Source: an uncultured Ruminococcus sp. (GTDB lineage Bacteria; Bacillota; Clostridia; Oscillospirales; CAG-272). From it: DNA of 41,019 bases. A program made the position numbers and the translations under genes. The DNA is taken from assembly GCA_902778145.1 (NCBI GenBank), contig CACYWW010000011.1, forward strand, positions 1 to 41,019, given 5' to 3'. This document shows positions 25,516-34,796 of the stretch, piece by piece (the stretch's first letter is position 1; every line of letters begins with the position of its first letter). Below the pieces are notes generated by a model. The model was not told the origin of the DNA, searched no databases, and saw only the letters and a list, made by a program, of their open reading frames with translations.

Positions 25516-26373
25516 ATGAATGGAATGAAGAAAAAAGCTGCTGCAAGGCTTGCCGCGAACGTCCGTATGGATATACTGACAGAGGTATATTCCGCAAATT
25601 CCGGTCATCCGGGCGGATCCCTCTCCATAGCGGACGTGCTGGCTTATCTTTATAAATACGTCCTCCGTGTGGATCCGAACCATCCGGACGATCCCGACCG
25701 CGACCGTTTCGTGCTGTCAAAGGGCCACACGGCGCCGGCGCTCTACGCGATACTCGCCGAATGCGGCTTCTTCTCGAAGGCTGAGCTGAAGGGCTTCAGG
25801 AATATCAACAGCTTCCTTCAGGGTCACCCCGATATGAAGCACACGCCCGGCTGTGACATGACGTCCGGTTCTCTCGGACTCGGTCTTTCCGCCGCCGCCG
25901 GCATGGCGCTCGGCGCAAAGCATCAGGGCAAGGATTTCAGGGTCTACGCCGTCTGCGGCGACGGTGAGCTCGACGAGGGTCAGATCTGGGAGGCGGCGAT
26001 GTTCTCCGCCCACTACAAGCTCGACAACCTCTGCGTGTTCGTAGACTGGAACGGTCTGCAGATAGACGGCAGGATCGTCGACGTCATGAATTCCACCCCG
26101 ATCGATGAGAAATTCAAAGCCTTCGGCTGGAACGTGCAGGTGATAGACGGTCACGATTTCGATCAGATCGACGACGCGGTCAACAACGCCCTCGAAACGA
26201 AGGGCAAGCCTTCCGTCATCATCATGAAGACGGTCAAGGGCAAGGGCGTGTCGTTCATGGAAAACCAGGTCAGCTGGCACGGAGCCGCTCCGAACGAGGA
26301 ACAGTACAATCAGGGCATGTCGGAGTTGCGTGAGGCGCTCGACAAAGTGCTCGATTCGACGCTTGACAGATAA
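25516..26373 (+). CDS. Transketolase, N-terminal (thiamine-diphosphate) subunit
   Basis: 285 residues from the ATG preceded by AAGGAG. NSGHPGGSLSIADVL and the thiamine-diphosphate motif GDGELDEGQIWEAAM...DWNGLQIDG (GDG to N) are clear, as is MKTVKGKGVSFMEN. It is the first half of a split transketolase, the usual form in many Clostridia and archaea; the second half starts 14 bases later. The pair moves two-carbon units between sugar phosphates in the non-oxidative pentose phosphate pathway. The ribulose-phosphate epimerase-like gene 12 kb away would feed the same pathway. Confidence 0.93.
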   Translation: MNGMKKKAAARLAANVRMDILTEVYSANSGHPGGSLSIADVLAYLYKYVLRVDPNHPDDPDRDRFVLSKGHTAPALYAILAECGFFSKAELKGFRNINSFLQGHPDMKHTPGCDMTSGSLGLGLSAAAGMALGAKHQGKDFRVYAVCGDGELDEGQIWEAAMFSAHYKLDNLCVFVDWNGLQIDGRIVDVMNSTPIDEKFKAFGWNVQVIDGHDFDQIDDAVNNALETKGKPSVIIMKTVKGKGVSFMENQVSWHGAAPNEEQYNQGMSELREALDKVLDSTLDR

Positions 26374-26387
26374 AGAGGTGAATAACA

Positions 26388-27332
26388 ATGGGTGAAAAGA
26401 AAGCAACAAGAGAAGCGTACGGCGAGGCTCTTGCCGAATTCGGCGCCGTATATGATAAGCTCGTGGTACTCGACGCGGACCTTGCCGGCGCCACAAAGAC
26501 GGCGACGTTCAAGAAGGCGTTTCCGGACAGACATTTCGACTGCGGGATAGCCGAGGGCAACATGGTATCCGTCGCGGCGGGTCTTTCCACTACCGGGCTC
26601 ATCCCGTTCGCCTCATCGTTCGCGATGTTCCTCGCGGGACGCGCGTTCGAACAGATCAGGAACTCCATCGGATATCCGCACCTCAACGTCAAGCTCGGCG
26701 CGACTCACGGCGGCATAACCGTCGGCGAGGACGGAGCGACGCATCAGTGCCTTGAGGACTTCTCCGTCATGCGTACGATCCCGGGCATGACCGTCATTTG
26801 CCCCGCGGACGCGACGGAGGCGAGAGCCGCCGTCAAGGCCGCGATAGAATACGTCGGCCCCGTTTATCTCCGTTTCGGACGCGCGGCGACACCCGTGCTT
26901 TTCGACCGCGATAAATATAAATTTGAGCTCGGCAAAGGCGTCGTGATGGCTGACGGCAGCGACGTGACGATCGTCGCGAACGGCTTCATGGTCGCGATAG
27001 CGCTCGAGGCTCGCGAGCTTCTGAAGAACGACGGCATCGACGCGGCGGTCATAAACATCCACACGATCAAGCCGCTCGACGTTGAGCTCATCCGCGGATA
27101 CGCGGCGAAGACCGGCGCGATAGTGACTGCCGAGGAGCACAACGTCATAGGCGGTCTCGGATCCGCCGTATGTGAGGCCGTCTGCGGCAAAACTCCCGTA
27201 CCGGTGCTGAGAGTGGGTGTACAGGATGAATTCGGCAGATCCGGCAAGGTCGCGCCGCTGCTCGAATACTACGGGCTCACCGCCGCGAACATAGCCGAAA
27301 ACTGCAAAGCGGCGATCGCGCTGAAAAAGTAA
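26388..27332 (+). CDS. Transketolase, C-terminal subunit
   Basis: 314 residues with the pyrimidine-binding half of transketolase: LDADLAGATKT, FDCGIAEGNMVSVAAGL (the catalytic Glu), FLAGRAFEQIRNSI, and the C-terminal domain TAEEHNVIGGLGSAVCE. AAAGAGGTG precedes the start. It forms the active enzyme with the upstream product. Confidence 0.93.
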   Translation: MGEKKATREAYGEALAEFGAVYDKLVVLDADLAGATKTATFKKAFPDRHFDCGIAEGNMVSVAAGLSTTGLIPFASSFAMFLAGRAFEQIRNSIGYPHLNVKLGATHGGITVGEDGATHQCLEDFSVMRTIPGMTVICPADATEARAAVKAAIEYVGPVYLRFGRAATPVLFDRDKYKFELGKGVVMADGSDVTIVANGFMVAIALEARELLKNDGIDAAVINIHTIKPLDVELIRGYAAKTGAIVTAEEHNVIGGLGSAVCEAVCGKTPVPVLRVGVQDEFGRSGKVAPLLEYYGLTAANIAENCKAAIALKK

Positions 27333-27333
27333 T

Positions 27334-28476
27334 ATGAAAAACAAGGCAAAGACAAAGCTCAGAGCGTCCACGGTGATCGTCAGGATCGGCGTGAGTGTTT
27401 TGACTGCGCTTTGCCTTTTGGTTTGCTTCGTTTTCGCGGGCGTGGCGGTGATCAATTACGGGCCGTCAAAGACCGCCCGCGACCTGTTCGTCGTCTCCAT
27501 GCTTGAAACGTCCGCCGCGAAATTCCTCGCGACCTGGTACTTCACGCCGGAGGCGATAGACTCGATCTTAGCCGAGAACGCCGTCATCGCCGATACCGGC
27601 ATATCAGATCCGGGCCTTATCAAAATAAAGCCGCAGACCTCCGCCGCGGAAGACGTGTATTTCCCCGGCGAAACGGAGTTCGGATACACCGACGCGGAAA
27701 TGCCGCGAGTGACAGGGGACGACAGTACCGACCCGTACGTCACCGAAACTTATCCGCAGACGACGGTAAAGCTCCCCGAGGCGGAGAACGTCGTCTACGG
27801 AGACGGTCTCGAGATACACGACGTGTCCGGCTCCACCTTCAAGGGCAAAATGATGATCGTGTACGATCCGTCGCGCATTTTCGTCGGCGTCTGCGGAGAC
27901 TACTCGGCCGGTGCGCCCGGCAAAACGATACATCAGATCGCCAAGGCGTACAACGCCACCGCGGCGCTCAACGGCGGCGGCTTTGAGGACAAGAACGGCA
28001 CGGGCGACGGCGGGATCCCGATCGGGCTCGTGATAACCGAAGGGAATTTCGTCTGGGGCGATCAGAGCAAAAAATACGACGTCATAGGCTTCAACAGCGA
28101 CAATATACTGATAGTAGGCAATATGACCGGGAAGCAGGCGCTCGACGCGGGCATACGCGACGCGCTCTCCTTCGGTCCCGTTCTCGTGATGAACGGCAAG
28201 GCTTCGTCCGTGAAGGGCTCGGGCAGCGGTCTGAACCCGCGCTCCGCGATAGGACAGCGCGCCGACGGCGCGGTGCTTCTGCTCGCGATAGACGGCAGAC
28301 GTCCCGAATCACTCGGCGCGTCGTACGCCGATCTCATCGAAATAATGCTCGAATACGGCGCCGTCAACGCCGCGAACCTTGACGGCGGAAACTCCACCGG
28401 GCTCGTATACAAGGGCTCGCTTGTCAACAGGGGGCTGTTTTACCGCGGACTCCCGACGTGTTTTATTGTGAGATGA
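27334..28476 (+). CDS. Membrane-anchored phosphodiester glycosidase (NAGPA-like)
   Basis: 380 residues. A single membrane segment lies at about 18-40. The outer domain from about 170 shows the phosphodiester glycosidase (PF09992) landmarks: ALNGGGFEDKNG, SFGPVLVMNG, NPRSAIGQRADG and NAANLDGGNSTG. Eukaryotic NAGPA removes GlcNAc from a phosphodiester; bacterial relatives are thought to act on cell-surface or exopolysaccharide phosphodiesters. The substrate here is unknown. The start is one base after the transketolase stop, with no clear ribosome binding site, so it probably depends on translational coupling. It overlaps the next gene by four bases (ATGA). Confidence 0.8.
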   Translation: MKNKAKTKLRASTVIVRIGVSVLTALCLLVCFVFAGVAVINYGPSKTARDLFVVSMLETSAAKFLATWYFTPEAIDSILAENAVIADTGISDPGLIKIKPQTSAAEDVYFPGETEFGYTDAEMPRVTGDDSTDPYVTETYPQTTVKLPEAENVVYGDGLEIHDVSGSTFKGKMMIVYDPSRIFVGVCGDYSAGAPGKTIHQIAKAYNATAALNGGGFEDKNGTGDGGIPIGLVITEGNFVWGDQSKKYDVIGFNSDNILIVGNMTGKQALDAGIRDALSFGPVLVMNGKASSVKGSGSGLNPRSAIGQRADGAVLLLAIDGRRPESLGASYADLIEIMLEYGAVNAANLDGGNSTGLVYKGSLVNRGLFYRGLPTCFIVR

Positions 28477-29699
28477 AAAAACTGCCGCTTTTCTGGAAGA
28501 TCTATATATTCGCCGTAACGGTCGTGATACTGCTGATCTGCGGCTTTTTCGTGATACTTTCGATCAATCTTCGCAAATACGAGCAGACGGCGGAGGAGGA
28601 TCGCCGTACTCATCGGCTCGAGGCCGAGGCCGCCGAGCAGAGCCGCGCGCTGTCAGAGGAGCTGAGAGAATATGAGGAGCGCGATTCCGCGGAGCTCGCG
28701 GAGGCTTCACTTCCGTCAAGGCTGGCGGAGCTTATCGGCGCCGCGTCATCGGCTCATTCCGCCGGGCGGACGTTCGTCTCGTCGTCGCTCGATTCAACGC
28801 CCGAAAAGATAATGGACGCGCTCGTATACGAGCTTGACAAAAACGGCATATCCGCTGTGCGCGGCGTGCTTTCCTATACCGTCGGAAAATATGAAAGCGA
28901 AGACTCCGTCATCTCTTACATCGACTCGATGGAAGGCCGGTACGCGTACGAGAAGACAGATGAGCTGAATTACAGGCTGAAAAAAGGCGCCTTCAGCGCC
29001 GCGGTCGAGCTTTCTTCCTCCCGCCGTGAGGACGGCAGAAAAACGTACGCACTGAAAAAGGTATCTCCGGTGCTGCCCCTGATCACGTTCAGGTTTCAGG
29101 CTCCGGAAAACGCGGTCGTCACGCTGAACGGCAAGCCCATCACCGAGACGCCGGTCATGACGCGGATTGAGACTCCGGATTTCGTCCCGGCGTCGCTTTC
29201 GGTGCCCGACTGCGCGGACTACGAGATCACGGGACTTCTCAGCCGTCCGGCGGTCACTGCGCTGATCGACGGCAGGGACTGCGTCAGAGTCAACTATCCG
29301 GACAAAACGGTATTTCTCACTCCGTCCGCGGATGAATACGGGGAGACGATACTGCCGTATCTGTCGGAGCTTTCGTTCTCTTATTCGGACTTCGTCGCCG
29401 GTGTGTTCAAATTCGCGGAGATGAAAAAGTATCTGTGGAGCAAAACGAAGCTTTACGACACGCTCGCGTCGTTTGACAACCGCTGGTATTACAACTACGA
29501 TCACATCAGAAACCTCGACGTGAAGGTAACTGATCTCACGGTCTGGAGCGAGCAGCTCGTTTCCGCGCACATCGAATACACGCAGACGCTTTACGACGAA
29601 AAAGACAAGGTGAGATTCAGGTTCCCGATAAAGCTCGACGTTTTCATAGGTCAGACCGAGGGCGAGGCGCCTCAGTGGCTGCTCGTAAACGTCGAATAA
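28473..29699 (+). CDS. Membrane-anchored protein of unknown function with coiled coil and a possible NTF2-like end
   Basis: 408 residues from the ATG that overlaps the previous stop. A short cytoplasmic start (MKKLPLFWK) is followed by one membrane segment (about 10-32), then a Glu/Ala/Arg-rich coiled coil (about 35-80). The outer part contains a segment with VVTLNGKPI, reminiscent of repeat domains in surface proteins, and a C-terminal stretch of about 110 residues that may be NTF2-like. I do not recognise the family. Coupling to the phosphodiester glycosidase suggests that both act at the cell surface. Confidence 0.6.
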   Translation: MKKLPLFWKIYIFAVTVVILLICGFFVILSINLRKYEQTAEEDRRTHRLEAEAAEQSRALSEELREYEERDSAELAEASLPSRLAELIGAASSAHSAGRTFVSSSLDSTPEKIMDALVYELDKNGISAVRGVLSYTVGKYESEDSVISYIDSMEGRYAYEKTDELNYRLKKGAFSAAVELSSSRREDGRKTYALKKVSPVLPLITFRFQAPENAVVTLNGKPITETPVMTRIETPDFVPASLSVPDCADYEITGLLSRPAVTALIDGRDCVRVNYPDKTVFLTPSADEYGETILPYLSELSFSYSDFVAGVFKFAEMKKYLWSKTKLYDTLASFDNRWYYNYDHIRNLDVKVTDLTVWSEQLVSAHIEYTQTLYDEKDKVRFRFPIKLDVFIGQTEGEAPQWLLVNVE

Positions 29700-29742
29700 C
29701 GCACTTTTACACCGCAAAAAACAAAAAAACAACAAAAAATAC

Positions 29743-29771
29743 TTGATTTTATTGTACGCCCGGCGTATAAT
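29743..29771 (+). promoter_or_regulatory. Promoter for serS
   Basis: TTGATT (29743-29748) and TATAAT (29766-29771), 17-base spacer. The leader of about 30 bases is too short for a T-box riboswitch. Confidence 0.75.
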
Positions 29772-29808
29772 TATCATAAATTTCAGATGCAGAAAGGATC
29801 CTTCCGCA

Positions 29809-31089
29809 ATGATCGACATCAAATTTTTAAGAGAAAATCCCGAAGCGGTAAAGCAGAACATAAAAAACAAGTTTCAGGATGAAAAGCTTCCCCTCGTCGA
29901 CGAGGTCATAGAGCTGGACAAGCTGAACAGATCGTATATACTCGAGGGAGACGAGCTGAGAGCCTCAAGAAACAAGCTCTCCAAGCAGATCGGCGCTCTC
30001 ATGGGTCAGGGCAAGCGTGAGGAGGCCGAGGCCGTCAAGGCGCAGGTCACCGCGAACGCGAACAGGCTCGCGGAGCTTGAAAAGCTTGAGGCGGAGTGCT
30101 CCGAAAAAATAAAGAACATCATGATGAAGATCCCGAATATCATCGATCCGTCCGTACCGATAGGCAAGGACGACTCCGAGAACGTGGAGATCACCCGCTA
30201 TGGCGAGCCGAAGGTCCCGGATTTCGAGATCCCGTATCACACCGATATACTTGAGGCGCTCGACGGAATAGACCTTGACAGCGCGCGCCGCGTCGCCGGA
30301 AACGGCTTCTACTATCTGACGGGCGACATAGCGAGGCTTCATTCCGCCGTGCTCACCTACGCGCGTGACTTCATGATCGACCGCGGCTTCACCTACTGCA
30401 TACCCCCGTTCATGATCAGATCCAACGTCGTCACCGGCGTCATGAGCTTTGCCGAGATGGACGCGATGATGTATAAGATAGAGGGCGAGGATCTGTACCT
30501 CATCGGCACGAGCGAGCACTCGATGATCGGCAGATATATAGATCAGATACTTCCCGAGGCTCAGCTCCCGCTGACGCTGACGAGCTATTCGCCGTGCTTC
30601 AGGAAAGAAAAGGGCGCCCACGGCATAGAGGAGCGCGGTATATACCGTATCCACCAGTTCGAGAAGCAGGAGATGATAGTCATCTGCCGTCCCGAGGACA
30701 GCATGATGTGGTTCGACAAGCTGTGGCAGAACACGGTAGACCTGTTCCGCACGCTCGACATACCGGTACGCACGCTCGAATGCTGCTCCGGCGACCTTGC
30801 CGATCTGAAGGTCAAGAGCCTTGACGTCGAGGCGTGGTCTCCGAGACAGAAGAAATATTTTGAGGTCGGCTCCTGCTCCAATCTCGGCGACGCTCAGGCG
30901 AGACGCCTCAGGATCAGGATAAAGGGCGAGGGCAAGACTTATCTGCCTCATACGCTGAACAACACGGTCGTTGCTCCTCCGAGAATGCTGATCGCGTTCA
31001 TTGAAAACAATCTGAATGAAGACGGCTCAGTCAACATCCCCGAGGTACTCAGACCTTATATGGGCGGCAAGACAAAAATAGAAAAATAA
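29809..31089 (+). CDS. serS: Serine-tRNA ligase
   Basis: 426 residues from the ATG at 29809 (MIDIKFLRENPEAVK, the standard opening), with AGAAAGGATCC upstream. The N-terminal coiled-coil arm that grips tRNA-Ser runs about 25-100. Class II motif 2 is FRKEKGAHGIEERGIYRIHQ; motif 3 reads NNTVVAPPRMLIAFIEN rather than the commoner GLAVGR form, a known variant in Firmicutes. Its own promoter and terminator make it a single-gene unit. Confidence 0.93.
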   Translation: MIDIKFLRENPEAVKQNIKNKFQDEKLPLVDEVIELDKLNRSYILEGDELRASRNKLSKQIGALMGQGKREEAEAVKAQVTANANRLAELEKLEAECSEKIKNIMMKIPNIIDPSVPIGKDDSENVEITRYGEPKVPDFEIPYHTDILEALDGIDLDSARRVAGNGFYYLTGDIARLHSAVLTYARDFMIDRGFTYCIPPFMIRSNVVTGVMSFAEMDAMMYKIEGEDLYLIGTSEHSMIGRYIDQILPEAQLPLTLTSYSPCFRKEKGAHGIEERGIYRIHQFEKQEMIVICRPEDSMMWFDKLWQNTVDLFRTLDIPVRTLECCSGDLADLKVKSLDVEAWSPRQKKYFEVGSCSNLGDAQARRLRIRIKGEGKTYLPHTLNNTVVAPPRMLIAFIENNLNEDGSVNIPEVLRPYMGGKTKIEK

Positions 31090-31095
31090 GAAGGC

Positions 31096-31120
31096 GCGCC
31101 CGGGATCCCCGGGCGCTTTT
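31096..31120 (+). terminator. Rho-independent terminator after serS
   Basis: A perfect 9-bp GC-only stem (GCGCCCGGG with CCCGGGCGC) with an ATC loop, followed by TTTT. It lies only 8 bases before the next start codon. Confidence 0.8.
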
Positions 31121-31127
31121 ATGTGAT

Positions 31128-32333
31128 ATGAAAAAGATCCTTTTATCCGTGACCGCGCTTCTTCTCTGCCTCGCGCTGACGTCGTGCGGCGCGGTAAAAA
31201 AAATCATTTACGTTCTGACGGGCGTCGGCGGGACAGATACGACCGCCGAGGAAACGTTCGAGACCGTGACATACGTCCCGTCTGACGAGCCCGAAGAATT
31301 CTCGCCGCGTATACCCGAGGACGGTATGCCGTATTACAATACCGTGACCCGCTACGCCTGGCAGACTCTCGACAGCACGGGGAAAGCCGATTATTATACC
31401 GTGCTTGAGGCGGCGCTCGGCTTCGCGTCGTCTGTCACGGTGCAGAGCCCGGATCCCTCGTATATCTGGGAGTGCGTGTTTTTCGACACGCCGGAGCTGT
31501 TTTATCTCGATGAGCGCGCCGACGTGAGCGCCGGTACGCTGACCTTCAGATACGCCTTCGACCGCGAAACGGCTGCCGGCATGGCGCGGGAGCTCGATCT
31601 TGCGTATTCCGATTTCATCGCGTCCGTCGGCGACCGTGCCTCGGACGTGTTCGACCGCGTCCTTTTCCTGTACGAATATATCATAAACCGCACAAGATAT
31701 AACGACCGGGCGGACGAAGACTATGAAAAAGACGTATATAACGACGCGGTATACCGCGCCATCTGCGCGGCGGGCCCGCTGATCGACGGATACTCGATCT
31801 GTATCGGCTACGCGCGGGCGACGCAGTACCTCGCGCAGAGGATCGGGATACAGACCTTCACCGTAAAGGGCAGGGGCCACTCAGGTCCGCATTACTACTG
31901 TCTCGTCAACTTTGACGGGAAATACAGCTACGTCGACACGACGTGGGGCGATCCCGTCAGCTCCGACAGGAGCAAGGATTACCTGACTTATTACTACTTT
32001 GGCATGACGACGGAGGATCTCCTTCTCTCGCACGAGATCAGGACCCGCGTCCCGCTCCCCGTCTGCACCGCGACGGAATTCAATTACTTCATCCACAACA
32101 ATCTCACGGCAGACAGCGCAAAGGAGATAGCACGGCGCGCGTTTGACAACTATCAAAAAGGCATAAATGAAACGCTTCTGCGCGTTGACAGGCAGAAAAT
32201 AGACGCGATCTATGACAGCATGTGGGACGAAATGAGGAGAGAGGCGCGCTCACGCGGGCTGACAGACGCAGGCTGCGGACTGATAAAGTCTTTCGACTCG
32301 TCCGTCATAGGCGTTGTTTTCCACAATGACTGA
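31128..32333 (+). CDS. Transglutaminase-like lipoprotein
   Basis: 401 residues. The signal peptide ends in a lipobox (LTSC, Cys20), followed by an acidic linker. The middle domain is a transglutaminase-like core with its triad in order: Cys in YSICIGYA (C225), His in GPHYYCLV (H255) and Asp in YVDTTWGDP (D270). Bacterial members of this type are probably peptidases or amidases acting outside the cell. The C-terminal 100 residues are helical and unassigned. The start lies just after the serS terminator and has no obvious ribosome binding site or promoter, so expression may depend on readthrough from serS. A strong terminator follows. Confidence 0.8.
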   Translation: MKKILLSVTALLLCLALTSCGAVKKIIYVLTGVGGTDTTAEETFETVTYVPSDEPEEFSPRIPEDGMPYYNTVTRYAWQTLDSTGKADYYTVLEAALGFASSVTVQSPDPSYIWECVFFDTPELFYLDERADVSAGTLTFRYAFDRETAAGMARELDLAYSDFIASVGDRASDVFDRVLFLYEYIINRTRYNDRADEDYEKDVYNDAVYRAICAAGPLIDGYSICIGYARATQYLAQRIGIQTFTVKGRGHSGPHYYCLVNFDGKYSYVDTTWGDPVSSDRSKDYLTYYYFGMTTEDLLLSHEIRTRVPLPVCTATEFNYFIHNNLTADSAKEIARRAFDNYQKGINETLLRVDRQKIDAIYDSMWDEMRREARSRGLTDAGCGLIKSFDSSVIGVVFHND

Positions 32334-32343
32334 TCCACACCCG

Positions 32344-32369
32344 AAAAACCCGCAAAAGCGGGTTTTTTT
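32344..32369 (+). terminator. Rho-independent terminator
   Basis: A perfect 10-bp stem (AAAAACCCGC with GCGGGTTTTT) with an AAAA loop and seven T. It ends transcription of the transglutaminase-like gene. Confidence 0.9.
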
Positions 32370-32426
32370 CTATCTCCGGACAGCCGGGTCGGGCGCCTTA
32401 ATAATACTTTATTTTTATTCTTGTGC

Positions 32427-32455
32427 TTGACAAATCATGGCGTTTGTGATAGAAT
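32427..32455 (+). promoter_or_regulatory. Promoter for the XRE-cupin-acyl-CoA synthetase gene
   Basis: TTGACA (32427-32432) and TAGAAT (32450-32455), 17-base spacer. It probably serves all genes to 40845, as no other promoter was noticed. The leader (about 32462-32507) could hold an operator for the gene's own XRE domain. Confidence 0.75.
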
Positions 32456-32507
32456 TTATACTGTATTATTATACATATCCGGATATGAAAGCGGGAACAG
32501 GAGCGAT

Positions 32508-34784
32508 ATGGAAAAAACCGATCTGAGAACACAGCTGAAGGAGGTCGCGCAAAGGATACGCACCCTCCGTGAGATCATGGGGATCTCCGTGGCTGATATG
32601 GCGGCTCTTACAGATACGACGGAGGAAGAATACGGAAAATATGAGGAAGGCACGGCTGACTTCAGCTTCACCTTCATATATAAGTGCGCGAAGCATCTGA
32701 GAGTTGATCCGACGGATCTTATCCGCGGTGAGAGCCCCACGCTTTCGAACTATTCTCTGACCCGCGCGGGAGAGGGACTTCCGATAACGCGCCGTCAGGG
32801 CTTCAAATACATAAACATGGCGCCGCTTTTCAAGCAGAAGACGGCGGAGCCGTTCTTCGTTGAGATGCCGTACTCAAAGGAGGCGGCGGAGGGCGAGATA
32901 CACACCTCCACGCACGAGGGTCAGGAATTCGACGTCATGCTTACCGGCGTTATGAAATTCCGCATAGGAAACCACACGGAGATCCTGTACCCCGGCGACA
33001 GTATTTACTATGATTCCGCCAACCCGCACGGCATGGTCGCCCTGTCGGAGGGCGGCGCGACGTTCTACGCCATAATCCTGAAAAAGAACGAGTGGACGGA
33101 GCCGGATAAATTCGATAAGATCGTCTCACAGCGCAGGGCGCGTAATTACGAATGCCCGGCGGCGGCGAAATTCATCGACGTCCATATGGACAAGGAAGGA
33201 ATACTCGACGGGATCTCCTTCAAAAACGAGGACAAATTCAACTTTGCCTTCGATATCGTCGACGCGATCGCCGACCGCACGCCCGACAAGCTCGCCATGC
33301 TTCATCTTTCGTCAGACAAGACGGAGCGCCGCTTCACGTTCTCCGATATCAAACGCCGTTCCGCGATGGCTGCGAATTACCTTGAGTCACTCGGCATAAA
33401 GCGCGGAGACAAGGTGATGCTCGTGATGAAGCGCCATTATCAGTTCTGGTTCGTCCTCACGGCGCTCCACAAGATGGGAGCGGTCGCGATACCGGCGACG
33501 AATCAGCTGATGAAGCACGATTTTGAATACCGCTTCGGTCTTGCGGACGTAAAGGCGATAGTCTGCACCGGCGACGGCGACGTTTCCGAGCAGGCGGAGC
33601 AGGCGGCGGAGGGCTTTCCCGGGATCATAAAGATAATGACGCACGGAAGCCGCCCCGGCTGGTACGACTTCGACGGCGAATACGATAAATACCCGGATGT
33701 ATATGAGCGCCGGCCCGATTCCCCCTGCGGCAAAGATCCGATGCTCATGTTCTTCACCTCGGGGACTACGGGCTATCCGAAGCTTGCGTGGCACGACTAC
33801 CGCTACGCGCTCGGCCATTACATAACCGGCAAATACTGGCACAACGTAAATCCCGACGGGCTCCACTTCACGATCTCCGATACCGGCTGGGGCAAAGCGC
33901 TCTGGGGCAAGTATTACGGTCAGTGGATGTCGGAGGCTCCGATATTCACGTACGACTTCGACCGCTTCCATGCGGACGACATACTTCCGCTGTTTGCGAA
34001 ATATCATATAACGACGTTCTGTGCGCCGCCGACGATGTTCAGGTTCTTCATAAAAGAGGATCTTTCGAAATACGATCTTTCCTCTCTCGAATATACCTGC
34101 ACGGCGGGCGAGGCGCTGAACCCGGAGGTCTTCGAGCAGTGGAAGCGCGCAACGGGACTTTCGATAATGGAGGGCTTCGGTCAGACGGAGACGACGCTTT
34201 CCGTCTGCAATCTCGCCGGCACGACTCCGAGGGTCGGCGCCATGGGCAAGCCGAGCCCGCTGTACGACGTGGACGTCGTCGACCCGGACGGCAGCAGCGT
34301 CCCGATAGGCGAGACCGGTGAGATCGTCATAAAGCTCGACCGCGGCACACCGTGCGGGCTCTTCCGCGGATACTACAAGGATCCCGAAAAGACCGCCGCG
34401 GCGTTCAGAGGCGGCGTTTACCACACGGGCGACACCGCGTGGCGCGACGAGAGCGGATATCTCTGGTACGTGGGCCGCGTTGACGACGTGATCAAATCGT
34501 CCGGCTACCGCATAGGCCCGTTCGAGATAGAGAGCGTGATAATGGAGCTTCCGTACGTGCTCGAATGCGGCGTCACCGCGGTGCCTGACGACATACGCGG
34601 ACAGATAATAAAAGCGGTCGTCGTCCTTGTCAAAGGCAAGGAAGGCACGGACGAGCTCAAAAAAGAGATACAGAAATACGTCAAGGAACACACGGCGCCT
34701 TATAAATATCCGCGCATAGTGGAGTTCCGCGATTCGCTGCCGAAGACCATCTCCGGCAAGATAATAAGAAATCAGCTTCGGTAA
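32508..34784 (+). CDS. XRE helix-turn-helix / cupin / acyl-CoA synthetase fusion
   Basis: 758 residues from the ATG after CAGGAGCG. Residues about 8-70 are an XRE-type DNA-binding domain (IRTLREIMGISVADMAAL). Residues about 125-190 form a cupin (EGEIHTSTHEGQEF and YPGDSIYYDSANPHGMV). From about 245 to the end there is a complete AMP-forming acyl-CoA synthetase: FFTSGTTGYPK (417-422 core), GFGQTETT, GRVDDVIKSSGYRIGPFE and the catalytic Lys in TISGKIIRNQ (K751). The first two domains alone look like a PuuR/SutR-type regulator. The enzyme half resembles acetyl- or medium-chain acyl-CoA synthetases; the acid is unknown. A regulator that senses its own enzyme's substrate is the simplest reading. 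Confidence 0.88.
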   Translation: MEKTDLRTQLKEVAQRIRTLREIMGISVADMAALTDTTEEEYGKYEEGTADFSFTFIYKCAKHLRVDPTDLIRGESPTLSNYSLTRAGEGLPITRRQGFKYINMAPLFKQKTAEPFFVEMPYSKEAAEGEIHTSTHEGQEFDVMLTGVMKFRIGNHTEILYPGDSIYYDSANPHGMVALSEGGATFYAIILKKNEWTEPDKFDKIVSQRRARNYECPAAAKFIDVHMDKEGILDGISFKNEDKFNFAFDIVDAIADRTPDKLAMLHLSSDKTERRFTFSDIKRRSAMAANYLESLGIKRGDKVMLVMKRHYQFWFVLTALHKMGAVAIPATNQLMKHDFEYRFGLADVKAIVCTGDGDVSEQAEQAAEGFPGIIKIMTHGSRPGWYDFDGEYDKYPDVYERRPDSPCGKDPMLMFFTSGTTGYPKLAWHDYRYALGHYITGKYWHNVNPDGLHFTISDTGWGKALWGKYYGQWMSEAPIFTYDFDRFHADDILPLFAKYHITTFCAPPTMFRFFIKEDLSKYDLSSLEYTCTAGEALNPEVFEQWKRATGLSIMEGFGQTETTLSVCNLAGTTPRVGAMGKPSPLYDVDVVDPDGSSVPIGETGEIVIKLDRGTPCGLFRGYYKDPEKTAAAFRGGVYHTGDTAWRDESGYLWYVGRVDDVIKSSGYRIGPFEIESVIMELPYVLECGVTAVPDDIRGQIIKAVVVLVKGKEGTDELKKEIQKYVKEHTAPYKYPRIVEFRDSLPKTISGKIIRNQLR

Positions 34785-34796
34785 AGAAGGTGTCAT

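Noticed and set aside
29700-29808. T-box riboswitch before serS
   Set aside because: The promoter leaves a leader of only about 30 bases, too short for a T-box.
33387-34796. Long minus-strand frame (about 469 codons) opposite the acyl-CoA synthetase
   Set aside because: The plus strand encodes an unmistakable enzyme with all motifs; the antisense frame is a by-product of GC-rich codon use.
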